A program made the position numbers and the translations under genes. Positions 1 to 8,759 of a stretch of DNA of 64,000 nt are shown in pieces. Every line of letters begins with the position of its first letter. Position 1 is the first letter of the stretch. The stretch is from Gemmatimonadota bacterium (GTDB lineage: Bacteria; Gemmatimonadota; Gemmatimonadetes; Longimicrobiales; Gaopeijiaceae): positions 1 through 64,000 of the forward strand of contig JAJDUP010000049.1 of assembly GCA_022826565.1 (NCBI GenBank), given 5' to 3'. The notes under the pieces are model-generated. The model worked only from the letters and a program-made list of their open reading frames with translations, made no database searches and was not told the DNA's origin.

Positions 1-137
1 CCACGAACAACTCCCGTTGCCGCCCCTTGCGCCGCCTGCCCATCGCCATCGCCGTCCTCCTTGCCGAAGTCCCTTGTTCCCCTTCAATTTAACTCGTTCA
101 CAAGAGACTCGCGGGAGTCGGCTTTATCCACGGGCTG
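1..137. other. Intergenic end of window, no gene seen
   Basis: I see no credible coding frame in this stretch. Its right part lies directly downstream of the minus-strand carrier gene and carries one copy of the post-stop repeat described at 123-140. Confidence 0.4.
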
Positions 138-140
138 CTA
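123..140 (-). repeat. Post-stop repeat, copy 1
   Basis: Read on the minus strand this is TAGCAGCCCGTGGATAAA, and its first three bases are the stop codon of the carrier gene. A near-identical sequence, TAGCTGCCCGCGGACAAA, starts with the stop codon of the ligase gene at 60514. Looser copies lie at 28371-28386, 28603-28618 and 60462-60480. It may be part of a 3'-end or terminator signal; that role is inference. Confidence 0.4.
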
Positions 141-1532
141 GTCCGCCACCCTCCGCGCCTGCGCCCTCCCCATCCCGATCGACAGCGCAATCCACATCGC
201 CGCCAGCGGCCCGGTCGATATCGCCACCCATGCCAGTGTCAGCCCCAGAGCGGCAAAGAGCCCGTCGATGCCGGCTCCCGCCGCGTCACCGAAGCGGTAC
301 AGGAAGACATCCACGACCGGCTTGGCCTTGTACTTCTCCGATGGCGTCACAACGCTGAAAAGCGTCTCGCGCGAGGGCCTGGAGATGGCGTAGCGGGTGG
401 CTCGGTGCACCGCGCTGAAGATGAGCATGACCCCGTAGATCGGCCACACGGCCAACACCGCAAAACCGGCCAGAGTGACGATCGGCAGGATGGCCAGCGT
501 CCACCCCACACCGACTTTCCGGATCAGGTGGGTGGTGATGAAGACCTGGGTGATCAGCGTCGCAATCTGTGCCACGTAGTCGAACAGGGCGAAGTTCGCC
601 ACCAGTTGGCTGAAGGTGTCGGAGTCGGTCAGGATGATGTTCGCCTGGGTGAAGTAGACCATGGTGTTGGCCACTGCCATGAAAACCACCCACAGCCCCA
701 CGCCCAGCAGGTAGGGCGAGGTGACGACGGCGCGCAGGCCGTCCCAGAACGTGCCCCCGATCTCGCCGCGGTCCGGCGCACCCGACTTCCCTTGCCCTGC
801 TTCGCCCGCCGAGCCGGATCCTTCCGCCGACGGGGTCGCCCCCGGGTCCGTCGACCGGGCCTGTACCGCCCCCAGCGTCGACGCCTCCGAACGCACCGCC
901 ATCCGGTCCAGCGCCAACATGACGAAGATCACGAGGCAGTAGCACCCGGCCGCGATCAGCATCAGGCCGGCGGGCAGGTAGGGAGACTCGGTCATGGAGC
1001 TGATCAGGTTGGCCGTCCAGCCGCCGGCGATCGCACCGAGAGTGCCCCCGATTCCAACGAAGGCGAACAGTCTCTTCCCCTGGCCGACGTCGAAGATGTC
1101 CACCATGAAGGCCCAGAACACGCTGGTGGTGAACAGGTTGATGACCGTCAGCCAGACGTAGAACGTGTAGCCAACGCCCCGCGACAGCCCCGTCTGCGCG
1201 TCGGTGCCGATGAGCCCGCCACCCGAGCGCACGTCCACGATGAGCAGTGCGGCGAATGCGATCAGGCAACCGATCACGAACAGGTATGCGACCGGAATGA
1301 AGCGTCGCCGGTTCATGCGGGCCACGACCCCGCCAAAAGCCAGCACCGCGGCCAGCGATGCGACCGACGTCACCACGAAGAGCCAGCGCAGTTCGTCCAT
1401 CCCCCTCGCGACCCCCATCGCTTCGCGCACAGGACGGAGGAAGAAGTAGCCGCAGAGTACGAGGAAGAAGAAGAGGGCGGACATGACGGCGAGGGGGAGT
1501 TCGCCGCGCTTCATGTTCAGCAGTTTCGGCAC
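138..1532 (-). CDS. ATP/ADP-translocase-like MFS carrier
   Basis: Predicted inner-membrane carrier of about 464 residues with 10 to 12 hydrophobic segments. It resembles the COG3202 group (ATP:ADP antiporter-like, MFS fold). Family marks are FLRPVREAMG after the first helix and SEKYKAKPVVDVFLYRFGDA near the C-terminus. A long polar, Gly/Ser-rich linker separates the two six-helix halves. The open frame runs much further upstream, but family-like sequence begins with VPKLLNMKRGELPLAV. I chose the GTG at 1532; the ATG at 1514 is the alternative. It is divergent from a paralogue starting near 1812. The substrate is not readable from sequence; nucleotide transport is only one possibility for free-living bacteria. 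Confident on family, not on substrate. Confidence 0.78.
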   Translation of the reverse strand: MPKLLNMKRGELPLAVMSALFFFLVLCGYFFLRPVREAMGVARGMDELRWLFVVTSVASLAAVLAFGGVVARMNRRRFIPVAYLFVIGCLIAFAALLIVDVRSGGGLIGTDAQTGLSRGVGYTFYVWLTVINLFTTSVFWAFMVDIFDVGQGKRLFAFVGIGGTLGAIAGGWTANLISSMTESPYLPAGLMLIAAGCYCLVIFVMLALDRMAVRSEASTLGAVQARSTDPGATPSAEGSGSAGEAGQGKSGAPDRGEIGGTFWDGLRAVVTSPYLLGVGLWVVFMAVANTMVYFTQANIILTDSDTFSQLVANFALFDYVAQIATLITQVFITTHLIRKVGVGWTLAILPIVTLAGFAVLAVWPIYGVMLIFSAVHRATRYAISRPSRETLFSVVTPSEKYKAKPVVDVFLYRFGDAAGAGIDGLFAALGLTLAWVAISTGPLAAMWIALSIGMGRAQARRVAD

Positions 1533-1811
1533 GATGGATGCTCCCGATGTTCGCCCTGCGATTCGGATTTCACCGGGAAGCGGGATAGCCCGCCACAGGA
1601 ATCCCCGCCGCTCTCGACCGGCGATACTTGCGAGGATTCGCGACGCGCCACCGACATCCCGGCATTGACGTTCCGGAAAAGAAGCCCATTCTCCATCGGA
1701 GGCAAGCCGCACCCTCTCCGCTGGCCGGCATCCTGCGACGGCCTCGGGGTGGAGGCGCGACCCCAAGCACTCACGACACCGCACCCTGACCGGCACCCCA
1801 CGGATCCTCAC

Positions 1812-3248
1812 TTGAACCAGCCGTCGGAAGCAGCGCCGCGAGGCCTGGTCGGTCGCCTTACGGGAGCCCGGTCGGCAGAGACCGGGATCGTCCTCCTTTC
1901 GGCGGCATACTTCTTCTGCCTCCTCTCGGCGTACTACGTGATACGGCCAATCCGCGAAGAGATGGGCGTGGCCGGCGGCGTCGAGAACCTGCCGTGGCTC
2001 TTCACGGCTACCCTGGCCGCGATGCTGCTTGCGCACCCCGTCTTTGCATCAATTGTGTCCCGGTGGCCCCGAAGACGCTTTGTTTCCGTCACCTATCGTT
2101 TTTTTATACTTAACCTTTTTGTTTACTATCTGTTGTTGACCGGTCTGTCGGATGGTGCGGCGACGGTCTGGGTGGGCCGGTCGTTCTTCGTCTGGATCAG
2201 CGTCTTCAACCTTTTTGTGGTGTCGGTCTTCTGGTCGTTCATGACCGACATCTACAGGGAGCGCCAGAGCCGGCGGCTGTTCGGCCTGATCGGCGTGGGC
2301 GGCACGCTCGGAGGGATCGTGGGGTCGTCGATCACGGCGTTCCTAGTCGGCGAGCTCGCGCCGGCGACGCTGCTCTGGTTCTCGATCCTGCTGCTGGAGT
2401 GTGCGGTTCAGTGCGTGAGGAGACTGGATCGCCGGGTGGGGCGGCTACGGGCGGAGCGGGCGGGCGGCGCAGGCGACATGAGTGCGGCCGAGGCCCATGC
2501 GGAGGCGGGCCCCGGGGAGACAGAGGCGGACGGCGCCGCGGACGGGGTGCACGAGGAGGGCGGCGACGGCGGCCAGCCGGGCCCGGTGCCGGATACGCCG
2601 GATGCGCCCGACCCGGTCATCGGCGGCTCTGCCCTCGAGGGGATCCAGCGGGTGCTCGCGTCGCCCTACCTGCTGGGGATCTGCGCCTTCATGCTCCTCT
2701 TCACGGTCGGATCGACCTTCCTGTACAACATCCAGGCCGAGATCATGTCGCGAACCTTTTCCGACCCCGCGGAGAGGACCTCCGTCTTCGCGCGCATCGA
2801 TCTCGCCGTGAACACATTGACGCTCTTCACCCAGCTCTTCCTCACCGGGCGCATCATGAAACGGCTGGGCGTGGGGTTCACCCTGGCGCTTCTGCCGCTG
2901 CTGAGCATGGCGGGGTTCCTGGCGCTCGGCGCGGCGCCCGTATTCGGGGTCTTCGTGGTCTTCCAGGTGCTGCGGCGCGCGGGCAACTTCGCGGTGGCGG
3001 TGCCCACCCGCGAGGTGCTCTACACGGTCCTGCCGCGGCGCGACAAGTACAAGGCCAAGAACTTCAACGACACCTTCGTGTACCGCGCGGGCGACCAGAC
3101 GGGGGCGTGGTCGTTCGCCGGGCTGGGCGCACTGGGGCTCGGCACGGCGGCGCTGGCGTGGACCATGGTACCGGTTGCGGGCGTGTGGCTGGTGGTGGCG
3201 CTGTGGCTGGGGAAGAGGCAGCGGGTGCTGGCGGGGGGAGTGTCCTAG
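1812..3248 (+). CDS. ATP/ADP-translocase-like MFS carrier, paralogue
   Basis: Second member of the same carrier family, about 478 residues, divergent from the first. It has the matching marks IRPIREEMGVAGG near the N-terminus and DKYKAKNFNDTFVYRAGDQ near the C-terminus, and again a long acidic, Gly/Ala-rich linker between the two helical halves. The frame is open far upstream only because it runs antisense through the neighbouring gene. The likely start is the TTG at 1812, just before LNQPSEAAPRG; a GTG at 1749 is possible, and no strong ribosome site decides it. The base composition at 2090-2130 (several T runs encoding Phe-rich helices) is locally AT-rich. The divergent pair looks like an old duplication; substrates unknown. 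Confidence 0.75.
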   Translation: MNQPSEAAPRGLVGRLTGARSAETGIVLLSAAYFFCLLSAYYVIRPIREEMGVAGGVENLPWLFTATLAAMLLAHPVFASIVSRWPRRRFVSVTYRFFILNLFVYYLLLTGLSDGAATVWVGRSFFVWISVFNLFVVSVFWSFMTDIYRERQSRRLFGLIGVGGTLGGIVGSSITAFLVGELAPATLLWFSILLLECAVQCVRRLDRRVGRLRAERAGGAGDMSAAEAHAEAGPGETEADGAADGVHEEGGDGGQPGPVPDTPDAPDPVIGGSALEGIQRVLASPYLLGICAFMLLFTVGSTFLYNIQAEIMSRTFSDPAERTSVFARIDLAVNTLTLFTQLFLTGRIMKRLGVGFTLALLPLLSMAGFLALGAAPVFGVFVVFQVLRRAGNFAVAVPTREVLYTVLPRRDKYKAKNFNDTFVYRAGDQTGAWSFAGLGALGLGTAALAWTMVPVAGVWLVVALWLGKRQRVLAGGVS

Positions 3249-3294
3249 CGGAAGCGTGCACGCCGCCTTTCGTGCGCCTCGTAGGCCCGCAGGT

Positions 3295-4479
3295 TCAGAA
3301 CGCCGAAACCCCCGTAATCGTCTGTCCGAGGATCAGCGAATGGACATCGTGGGTGCCCTCGTAGGTGTAGACCGATTCCAGATTGGCCATGTGGCGCATG
3401 GCCGAGTACTCGGCGAGGATGCCGTTGGCGCCCAGCAGCCGCCGCGCCTCGCGGGCGATGTCGCAGGCCATGTTCACGTTGGCGCGCTTGGCCAGGCTGA
3501 CCTGCTGGGGGGTCATCGTGCCCTGGTCCTTGAGGCGGCCCAGGCGGTAGCAGAGCAGTTGCCCCTGGGTGATCGAGGTGAGCATGTCGGCGAGACGGAC
3601 CTGCTGGATCTGCTTGCCGGCAATGGTGCCGTCGAACATCACCCGCTGCCCGGCGTAGCTCGAAGCCTCGTGGAAGCAGGCCATGGCGGCTCCGACCGCT
3701 CCCCACGAGATGCCGTAGCGGGCCTGGGTCAGGCACATCAGCGCGTTCTTCAGGCCGGTCGTGCGGGGCATGATCGCGTCGTGGGGCAGGTGCACGTCGT
3801 CGAGTACCAGTTCGCTCGTGTCCGACGCCAGCAGTGACAGCTTGCCCTTCTGGTCGCGCGCGCTGAAGCCCGGCGTGTCGGTGGGCACGACGAAGCCGCG
3901 AATGCCCTTGGTGTCGCCGGCCTCACCGGTCTGGGCCCACACGACCGCGACATCCGCCATCGAGCCGTTCGTGATCCACATCTTGGTGCCGTTGAGCACC
4001 CATCCGTCGGTCGTCTCGCGCGCCCGCGTAATCATGCCGGCGGGATTCGACCCGTAGTCGGGCTCGGTGAGGCCGAAGCAGCCGATCCTCTCGGCCGAAG
4101 CCAGGCCGGGCAGCCACGTCCGCCGCTGCTCCTCGCTCCCGAAAGCGTAGATGGGGTACATGACGAGCGCACCCTGCACCGACACGAACGACCGCACCCC
4201 GGAATCGCCGCGCTCCAGCTCCTGCATGATGAGCCCGTACGCGACGTTGTTCAGTTCCGCGCACCCGTACTCCTCCGGCAGATTGGCGCCGAGCACGCCC
4301 AGCTCGCCGATCTCCGGGATCAGCTCGGTCGGAAAGCGCTGGTTTACATAGGCGTCGCCGATGATCGGCAGCAGCCGGTCCTCGACCCAATCGCGGATCG
4401 TGTCGCGGACCATGCGTTCTTCTTCTGAAAAGAGGGCGTCGATGTCGTAGAAGTCCGAGCCCTCGAACCTTGAGGCCAT
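3295..4479 (-). CDS. Acyl-CoA dehydrogenase, glutaryl-CoA dehydrogenase-like
   Basis: FAD-dependent acyl-CoA dehydrogenase of 394 residues, normal length. The first half holds CFGLTEPDYGSNPAGM and WITNGSMADV, which shape the FAD and substrate site. The C-terminal part has LLGANGILAEY and TYEGTHDVHSL, in which Glu374 of YEGTHD aligns with the catalytic base of glutaryl-CoA dehydrogenases. Best guess is GcdH, which oxidises and decarboxylates glutaryl-CoA to crotonyl-CoA in lysine and tryptophan breakdown. Other short-chain acyl-CoA substrates cannot be excluded. It is the last gene of the long minus-strand series, 36 bases after the small zinc-ribbon gene. The start at 4479 is the ATG giving MASRFEGSDFYDID. 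Confidence 0.88.
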   Translation of the reverse strand: MASRFEGSDFYDIDALFSEEERMVRDTIRDWVEDRLLPIIGDAYVNQRFPTELIPEIGELGVLGANLPEEYGCAELNNVAYGLIMQELERGDSGVRSFVSVQGALVMYPIYAFGSEEQRRTWLPGLASAERIGCFGLTEPDYGSNPAGMITRARETTDGWVLNGTKMWITNGSMADVAVVWAQTGEAGDTKGIRGFVVPTDTPGFSARDQKGKLSLLASDTSELVLDDVHLPHDAIMPRTTGLKNALMCLTQARYGISWGAVGAAMACFHEASSYAGQRVMFDGTIAGKQIQQVRLADMLTSITQGQLLCYRLGRLKDQGTMTPQQVSLAKRANVNMACDIAREARRLLGANGILAEYSAMRHMANLESVYTYEGTHDVHSLILGQTITGVSAF

Positions 4480-4515
4480 GGGTGTGGTCTCCGTGGGGGA
4501 TGGATGGTCAGGTGG

Positions 4516-4842
4516 TCATTGCGGCCGGCCGCGGAAGCGCAGGATACCGTACGTCAACTCCATGCCCGCGCGGCCCCCGAGCCAGAAGGTGGCGAGAACC
4601 GCGCCTAGCCACCCGCCGATCAGCATGCGGGACGGCTGCTGCACGAAGTAGATCCACAGCGCCAGGGCGGCGGCCAGGACGGCGCCGCACATCCAGCCGA
4701 TCCGCTTGGCCCGGTGCCGCGCCACCGCGATGCAGCGCTCGCACCACAGATGCCGGTCCAGACTCGAGTCCGGGTCGGGGCGGTCGCAATTCACGCAGGC
4801 GATGTCGGTAGCCAGATCGTGCCGGAGTGCGGTCCGCTTCAT
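4516..4842 (-). CDS. Small zinc-ribbon membrane protein
   Basis: Unrecognised protein of 108 residues. The N-terminal part carries two Cys pairs (CVNC and CERC, about 16 residues apart), the look of a small zinc ribbon. It is followed by two hydrophobic segments separated by a short loop, so the ribbon is probably cytoplasmic or membrane-tethered. It lies between isocitrate dehydrogenase and the acyl-CoA dehydrogenase on the same strand. No function can be assigned; nothing resembles a known enzyme. Confidence 0.65.
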   Translation of the reverse strand: MKRTALRHDLATDIACVNCDRPDPDSSLDRHLWCERCIAVARHRAKRIGWMCGAVLAAALALWIYFVQQPSRMLIGGWLGAVLATFWLGGRAGMELTYGILRFRGRPQ

Positions 4843-4902
4843 GGGGCAGCCCTCGTCACCCTGTCCTCCCTCAACCTGCGCACCGTTCGGCGGACGCCTT
4901 TT

Positions 4903-5919
4903 TCACGCGAGGGCCCCCTTCACCGCCGCTGCAAAGCTGGCGGTGGTGTCGGTGCCGCCCATGTCGCGCGTGCGGGCGGCGGCACTACGTATCACCGAGG
5001 TGACCGCCGTCCGGATGCGCGCCGCCACGTCCTCCTGGCCGACATGGTCGAGCAGGAGACAGGCGGAGAGCAGGAGGCCGGTCGGGTTCGCCACGCCCTG
5101 CCCCGCGATGTCGGGCGCAGACCCGTGCACGGCCTCGAACACGGCGTGGCCTTCACCGATGTTGCCGGCCGGCGCGAAGCCCAGACCGCCCACGAGCCCC
5201 GCCATGAGGTCGCTCAGGATGTCCCCGAACATGTTCTCCATGACCAGGAGGTCGAAGCGGTACGGGTCGAGCACCAGGTACATGGCGGTGGCGTCGATGA
5301 TCCGGTCCTCGAAGGCGACGCGGTCCGCATAATCCGCCGCGATGCGCTTGCCGACATCGAGAAACAGCCCCTGCGTGTGCTTGAGGATGTTCGCCTTGTG
5401 GGCCAGCGTGACCTTGCCGCGCCCGTTGGCAACGGCGTAGTCGAAGGCGAAGCGCACGATCCGCTCCGAGCCGTAGCGCGTGGTGATCATCACGGATTCG
5501 GCTGCCGCCTTGGGGTCGCGGTCCATGCCGATGAAGTGCTCGACGCCTACGTACAGCCCCTCGGTGTTTTCACGGATCAGGACGAGGTCGATGTCGTCGT
5601 AGCGTCCGCCGGGCAGAATCGTTCGGACGGGGCGCACATTCGCGAACAGGTCGAAGGTCTTGCGGATGGCCACGTTGACCGAGCGGAAGCCGGAGCCGGA
5701 CGGCGTTGCCAGCGGGCCCTTGAGGGCGACGCGGTTGCGCTCGATGGAGTCCACCGTCTCCTGCGGCAGAGGACTGCCGTGGGTCGCTACGGCCCCCACG
5801 CCGGCGGACCGGTGCTCGTAGTCGAGGCTCGCCCCCGCCTCGTTCAGGATGTCCAGGACCGCCTCGGCGACCTCGGGGCCGATCCCGTCGCCGGGGATGA
5901 CGGTGATGATATTACTCAT
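4903..5919 (-). CDS. NAD-type isocitrate dehydrogenase
   Basis: Member of the isocitrate/isopropylmalate dehydrogenase family, 338 residues, the short NAD-type length. It starts ITVIPGDGIGPEV and has SVNVAIRKTFDLFANVRP, the motif that binds isocitrate in place of the isopropylmalate-specific loop. RENTEGLYVG and the late VHGSAPDIAGQGVANPTG block contribute to the metal and cofactor site. It should convert isocitrate to 2-oxoglutarate in the TCA cycle with Mg or Mn. Homoisocitrate or tartrate-type activity is less likely because of the SVNVAIRK motif. The ATG start at 5919 lies inside a 7-bp inverted repeat (5914-5933), a possible operator. Confidence 0.86.
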   Translation of the reverse strand: MSNIITVIPGDGIGPEVAEAVLDILNEAGASLDYEHRSAGVGAVATHGSPLPQETVDSIERNRVALKGPLATPSGSGFRSVNVAIRKTFDLFANVRPVRTILPGGRYDDIDLVLIRENTEGLYVGVEHFIGMDRDPKAAAESVMITTRYGSERIVRFAFDYAVANGRGKVTLAHKANILKHTQGLFLDVGKRIAADYADRVAFEDRIIDATAMYLVLDPYRFDLLVMENMFGDILSDLMAGLVGGLGFAPAGNIGEGHAVFEAVHGSAPDIAGQGVANPTGLLLSACLLLDHVGQEDVAARIRTAVTSVIRSAAARTRDMGGTDTTASFAAAVKGALA

Positions 5920-5933
5920 ATTAGTGTATGAGT
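5914..5933. promoter_or_regulatory. Inverted repeat over the isocitrate dehydrogenase start
   Basis: ACTCATA, six bases, then TATGAGT: a perfect 7-6-7 inverted repeat in a local AT-rich patch that covers the start codon of the dehydrogenase gene. It could be an operator or an mRNA hairpin hiding the start. Role inferred only. Confidence 0.35.
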
Positions 5934-5958
5934 ATGTGGTGAGTCTTTTCCGCGCCCG

Positions 5959-6372
5959 TCACGCTTCGTCCCGCCCCTCGAAATCCAGCGCCGCCGAGTT
6001 GATGCAGTAGCGCATACCCGTGGATGCGGGCCCGTCGGGGAACACATGCCCCAAGCGGGCGTCACACCGGGTGCACACCACCTCCGTGCGTCGCATGAAG
6101 AAGCTGCGGTCGTCGCGCTCGCCGACGTTTTCGGCCGCCGCCGGGCTGTCGAAGCTCGGCCAGCCGGTCCCCGAGTCGAATTTCGCGGACGAATCGAACA
6201 GGGGCACGCCGCAGCAGACGCACATGTAGGTGCCGTCCTCCTTGTGGTCCCAGTACTCTCCGGTGAACGCCCGCTCCGTCCCTCCCTTGCGCGTGACCTT
6301 GTACTGCTCGGGGGTCAGTCTGGCGCGCCATTCCCGGTCATTCCTCTTCTTTGTCTTCATGTCGGTCTTCAT
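5959..6372 (-). CDS. msrB: Peptide-methionine (R)-S-oxide reductase
   Basis: MsrB, 137 residues, repairs methionine-R-sulfoxide in proteins using thioredoxin. The core begins [20 protein letters not shown]. Two Cys pairs (CVCC and CTRC) form the structural zinc site. SGTGWPSF and [11 protein letters not shown] are the substrate and catalytic motifs, with Cys123 as the nucleophile. A second Met at 6360 could be the true start, since the first five residues are family-variable. It follows the SDR gene by a few bases, and the junction carries a short tandem duplication (6367-6403). The oxidative-repair role is typical; no resolving Cys partner was assigned. Confidence 0.93.
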   Translation of the reverse strand: MKTDMKTKKRNDREWRARLTPEQYKVTRKGGTERAFTGEYWDHKEDGTYMCVCCGVPLFDSSAKFDSGTGWPSFDSPAAAENVGERDDRSFFMRRTEVVCTRCDARLGHVFPDGPASTGMRYCINSAALDFEGRDEA

Positions 6373-6403
6373 ATCCGGTATCCAACCTTCATATCAGGTA
6401 TCC
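6367..6403. repeat. 17-bp tandem duplication at the SDR/msrB junction
   Basis: CTTCATATCCGGTATCC at 6367-6383 and CTTCATATCAGGTATCC at 6387-6403 differ at one base and are spaced 20 bases apart. One copy encodes the end of the SDR gene and the other precedes or overlaps the first codons of msrB. This looks like a small tandem duplication that generated the junction. Confidence 0.6.
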
Positions 6404-7288
6404 GCCGTCCACTGGAATGACGGCACCTGTAATATGGCGCGCGACCTCGGAGCAGAGGAACAGGATGACGGAGGCCACGTCCTGGGGGTCGCCCAGACGG
6501 CCGAGCGCGCTCCTCTCGCGAGCACGGTCGAGGATTTCCGCGGGGACGTGCGCGGTAAGCTGCGTCGTGCGGATGTAGCCGGGAGCCACCGCGTTCACAT
6601 TCACGTTCGAGGGTCCGAGTTCGACTGCCGCGCTGCGGGTCAGGCCGATCAGCCCGGCCTTGGTCGAGCAGTAGTTCGCAAGCCCGAACTCGCTGGAAAG
6701 GCCATGCACCGACGACACGAAGACGATCTTGCCGTACTCCTGTGCCCGGAAGTACGGGGCCGCGGCCCTGGTGAAGTAGAAGGCCCCGGAGAGGTTCGTG
6801 TCGATGACGGTACTCCATTCGTCGTCCGACATCCTCCACAGGGCCCTGTCCCGCCCGACCCCCGCGTTGTTCACCAGGATGTGAAGGCCGCCCAGCCGCG
6901 CGTTTGCCTCGGCGACGAACTCGCCAGCCTCGACGGAGTCGCGAACGTCGCCGGCGCGCGCGAAGACCTCCACCCCCCTGCGGGCCAGGTCCTCCTCCAG
7001 TATGCTGGCGGCGTCGCGGCTCTCGGGGCCCTCGTCGAGGTAGTTGAACGCGACGTTGACCCCGCTGTCCGCCAGCGCGATCAGGGTGGCGCGTCCGATC
7101 CCGCTGGAACCGCCGGTGACGATCGCGCCCTGTCCGCGCATCGGCGGCGCGTCCGGCAACGGGGCCGGCTGCGTCTGCGTGGCCACTTCGTGCAGCAGCT
7201 CCTCGACGGCGCCGCCCACATCGGACCCGGTACCGCCTGCGTCCCCGCTCACGCCGCCCGAGCGGGGACGGTCGCCTTCGCCGCTCAT
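6389..7288 (-). CDS. SDR-family oxidoreductase, FabG-like
   Basis: Short-chain dehydrogenase/reductase of 299 residues. The Rossmann motif TGGSSGIG binds NAD(P), NNAG follows, the catalytic serine pair is in VFVSSVHG, and YCSTKAG supplies the catalytic Tyr and Lys. The closest general type is 3-oxoacyl-ACP reductase (FabG), but the first 50 residues are an acidic, Gly-rich extension not found in FabG, so the substrate is open. The start is the ATG at 7288, whose ATGA overlaps the phoU stop, so it is translated as the tail of the phosphate operon. Any link to phosphate metabolism is not evident from the sequence. Confidence 0.85.
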   Translation of the reverse strand: MSGEGDRPRSGGVSGDAGGTGSDVGGAVEELLHEVATQTQPAPLPDAPPMRGQGAIVTGGSSGIGRATLIALADSGVNVAFNYLDEGPESRDAASILEEDLARRGVEVFARAGDVRDSVEAGEFVAEANARLGGLHILVNNAGVGRDRALWRMSDDEWSTVIDTNLSGAFYFTRAAAPYFRAQEYGKIVFVSSVHGLSSEFGLANYCSTKAGLIGLTRSAAVELGPSNVNVNAVAPGYIRTTQLTAHVPAEILDRARERSALGRLGDPQDVASVILFLCSEVARHITGAVIPVDGGYLI

Positions 7289-7971
7289 GACTGCCTCTCC
7301 GCGCCGCCGTGCTTGATCGAGTGTCCTTCCACGAGATACACGATCTCCTCGGCGATATTGGTCGCCAGATCGCCAATCCGTTCCAGGTTCTGAACAACCA
7401 GGATCATGTTCACCCCCGGGGATATGTACCGTTGTTGCTGTTGCATGTAGGAGACAATGAGGTCGAAGGCGGAGTGCCGCAGGGTGTCGACGACCTCGTC
7501 CTCGGCGATGACGGCTCGGGCGGTATCCGCGTCGCGGTTCACGAGCGCGCCCAGCGCCCGGCTCAACATGCCTCGTGCCCGGTCCCCCATCTCCCATATC
7601 TCGCGAATCTCCGGAAGCGGGGGGTGGGCGGCCGCACGATGGCCCGCGCCGGCAATGTTGACCGCGTGATCGCCGATGCGCTCGATGTCGCGACAGGCCT
7701 TCACGACGACGAACACGAAGCGCAGATCGGTGGCGATCGGTTGTTGAAGCGCGAGGAGTTCCACGACGCGTTCGTCGATCTCCACCTCCAGCTGGTCGAT
7801 CCTGTCCTCGGTGGCGCAGATCTCTTCCGCCCCGAGCATCTCCCGGCGCGCCAGTTCCTCCATGGCGATGCGCACCAGCTCCTCGGCTCTGCCCGCCATC
7901 TCCAGAAGGAGATTCTGCAGAGAGTCGAGCTCGCCGTCGAAGTGGCTCCGGGGAAGATTGGCCGACGTCAT
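7285..7971 (-). CDS. phoU: Phosphate transport regulator PhoU
   Basis: PhoU, 228 residues, usual length. It consists of two repeated three-helix bundles. Each carries the metal-binding helix motif: KACRDIERIGDHAVNIA in the first and QNLERIGDLATNIAEEIVYL in the second. It couples the Pst transporter to the PhoR kinase and damps phosphate uptake when phosphate is ample. The ATG at 7971 overlaps the pstB stop by ATGA, and the stop overlaps the SDR start the same way, so the gene sits inside one translationally coupled operon with pstSCAB and phoBR. Confidence 0.95.
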   Translation of the reverse strand: MTSANLPRSHFDGELDSLQNLLLEMAGRAEELVRIAMEELARREMLGAEEICATEDRIDQLEVEIDERVVELLALQQPIATDLRFVFVVVKACRDIERIGDHAVNIAGAGHRAAAHPPLPEIREIWEMGDRARGMLSRALGALVNRDADTARAVIAEDEVVDTLRHSAFDLIVSYMQQQQRYISPGVNMILVVQNLERIGDLATNIAEEIVYLVEGHSIKHGGAERQS

Positions 7972-8759
7972 TGCAGGCGTCCGGTGAGGTAGAACTCGGT
8001 GCGTGGGTTCCGGGGATTGGTGAAGAGCGTCTGGGTCGGGCCGTACTCCAGCAGTCTCCCGGAATCGAGGTACGCGGTGAGGTCGGAAAGGCGCCCGGCC
8101 TGCGTATGGTCGCAGGTGGCGAACACGATCGTGTAGTCGTCGCGAAGCGCGTGGATCAGCGATTCCACCCGAGAGGCCGCGGCAGGATCGAGCGTGGAGG
8201 TGGGCTCGTCGACCAGCAGTACATCCGGCTTCAGGGCGAGCGTCCGGGCGATGCACATCCGGCGGCGCTCTTCGGCCGAAAGATCGCCGGCGCGCGTCTC
8301 CAGGATTTCGGCGCCCTCCGACCACAGGCCGGCCGCCTGGAGGGCAGCCTCCGCAATGCCATGGAGATCCCCCTCCTCACCCCGCGCCCGCAGTCCGAAC
8401 GCCAGGTTGTCGAACACGGACCCCGGAAACAGGGCGGCATCCTCGAAGACCATGCCGATTCGGCGGCGCACCTCCGCCGGGTCCATCGCCGCCGAGTGAA
8501 GATTCCTGCCCGCGAACCGGATCGTTCCCGCCTGGCTCGACCCCGGGATCACTTCGTTCATCCGGTTGAATGACCGCAGCAGGGTGGTCTTCCCGGAACC
8601 GGCCGGCCCGATGATCGACACGGTGTAGCCGCGCGGAATCTCGATCGACACGTCCGTGAGCGCGGTTCTCTCCCCGAAACGAACCGTCAGCCCTTCTGCC
8701 GACAGTACCGGGACAGCCTCGGCCCCGGCGGTGCGAGTGCCTTCATCCCGCGCACTCAT
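7968..8759 (-). CDS. pstB: Phosphate ABC transporter ATPase PstB, atypical
   Basis: ATPase subunit of the phosphate importer, 263 residues. Walker A is GPAGSGKTT at 51-59 and Walker B is LLVDEPTSTLD near 181-191. The overall alignment with PstB is clear (YTIVFATCDHTQAGRLSD, ending FYLTGRLQ). Three conserved ATPase elements are altered. The Q-loop glutamine is Glu106 (GMVFEDAALFP). The signature LSGGQ is LSAEE at 160-164. The H-switch histidine position is Cys216, with a His two residues later. This may be a slow or regulatory ATPase, or a diverged paralogue with the main one elsewhere. The start at 8759 and the stop both use ATGA overlaps with pstA and phoU. Confidence 0.87.
   Translation of the reverse strand: MSARDEGTRTAGAEAVPVLSAEGLTVRFGERTALTDVSIEIPRGYTVSIIGPAGSGKTTLLRSFNRMNEVIPGSSQAGTIRFAGRNLHSAAMDPAEVRRRIGMVFEDAALFPGSVFDNLAFGLRARGEEGDLHGIAEAALQAAGLWSEGAEILETRAGDLSAEERRRMCIARTLALKPDVLLVDEPTSTLDPAAASRVESLIHALRDDYTIVFATCDHTQAGRLSDLTAYLDSGRLLEYGPTQTLFTNPRNPRTEFYLTGRLQ

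Noticed and set aside
405..1811. N-terminal 469-codon extension of the second carrier
   Set aside because: Runs antisense through the first carrier gene and has no membrane or domain pattern.
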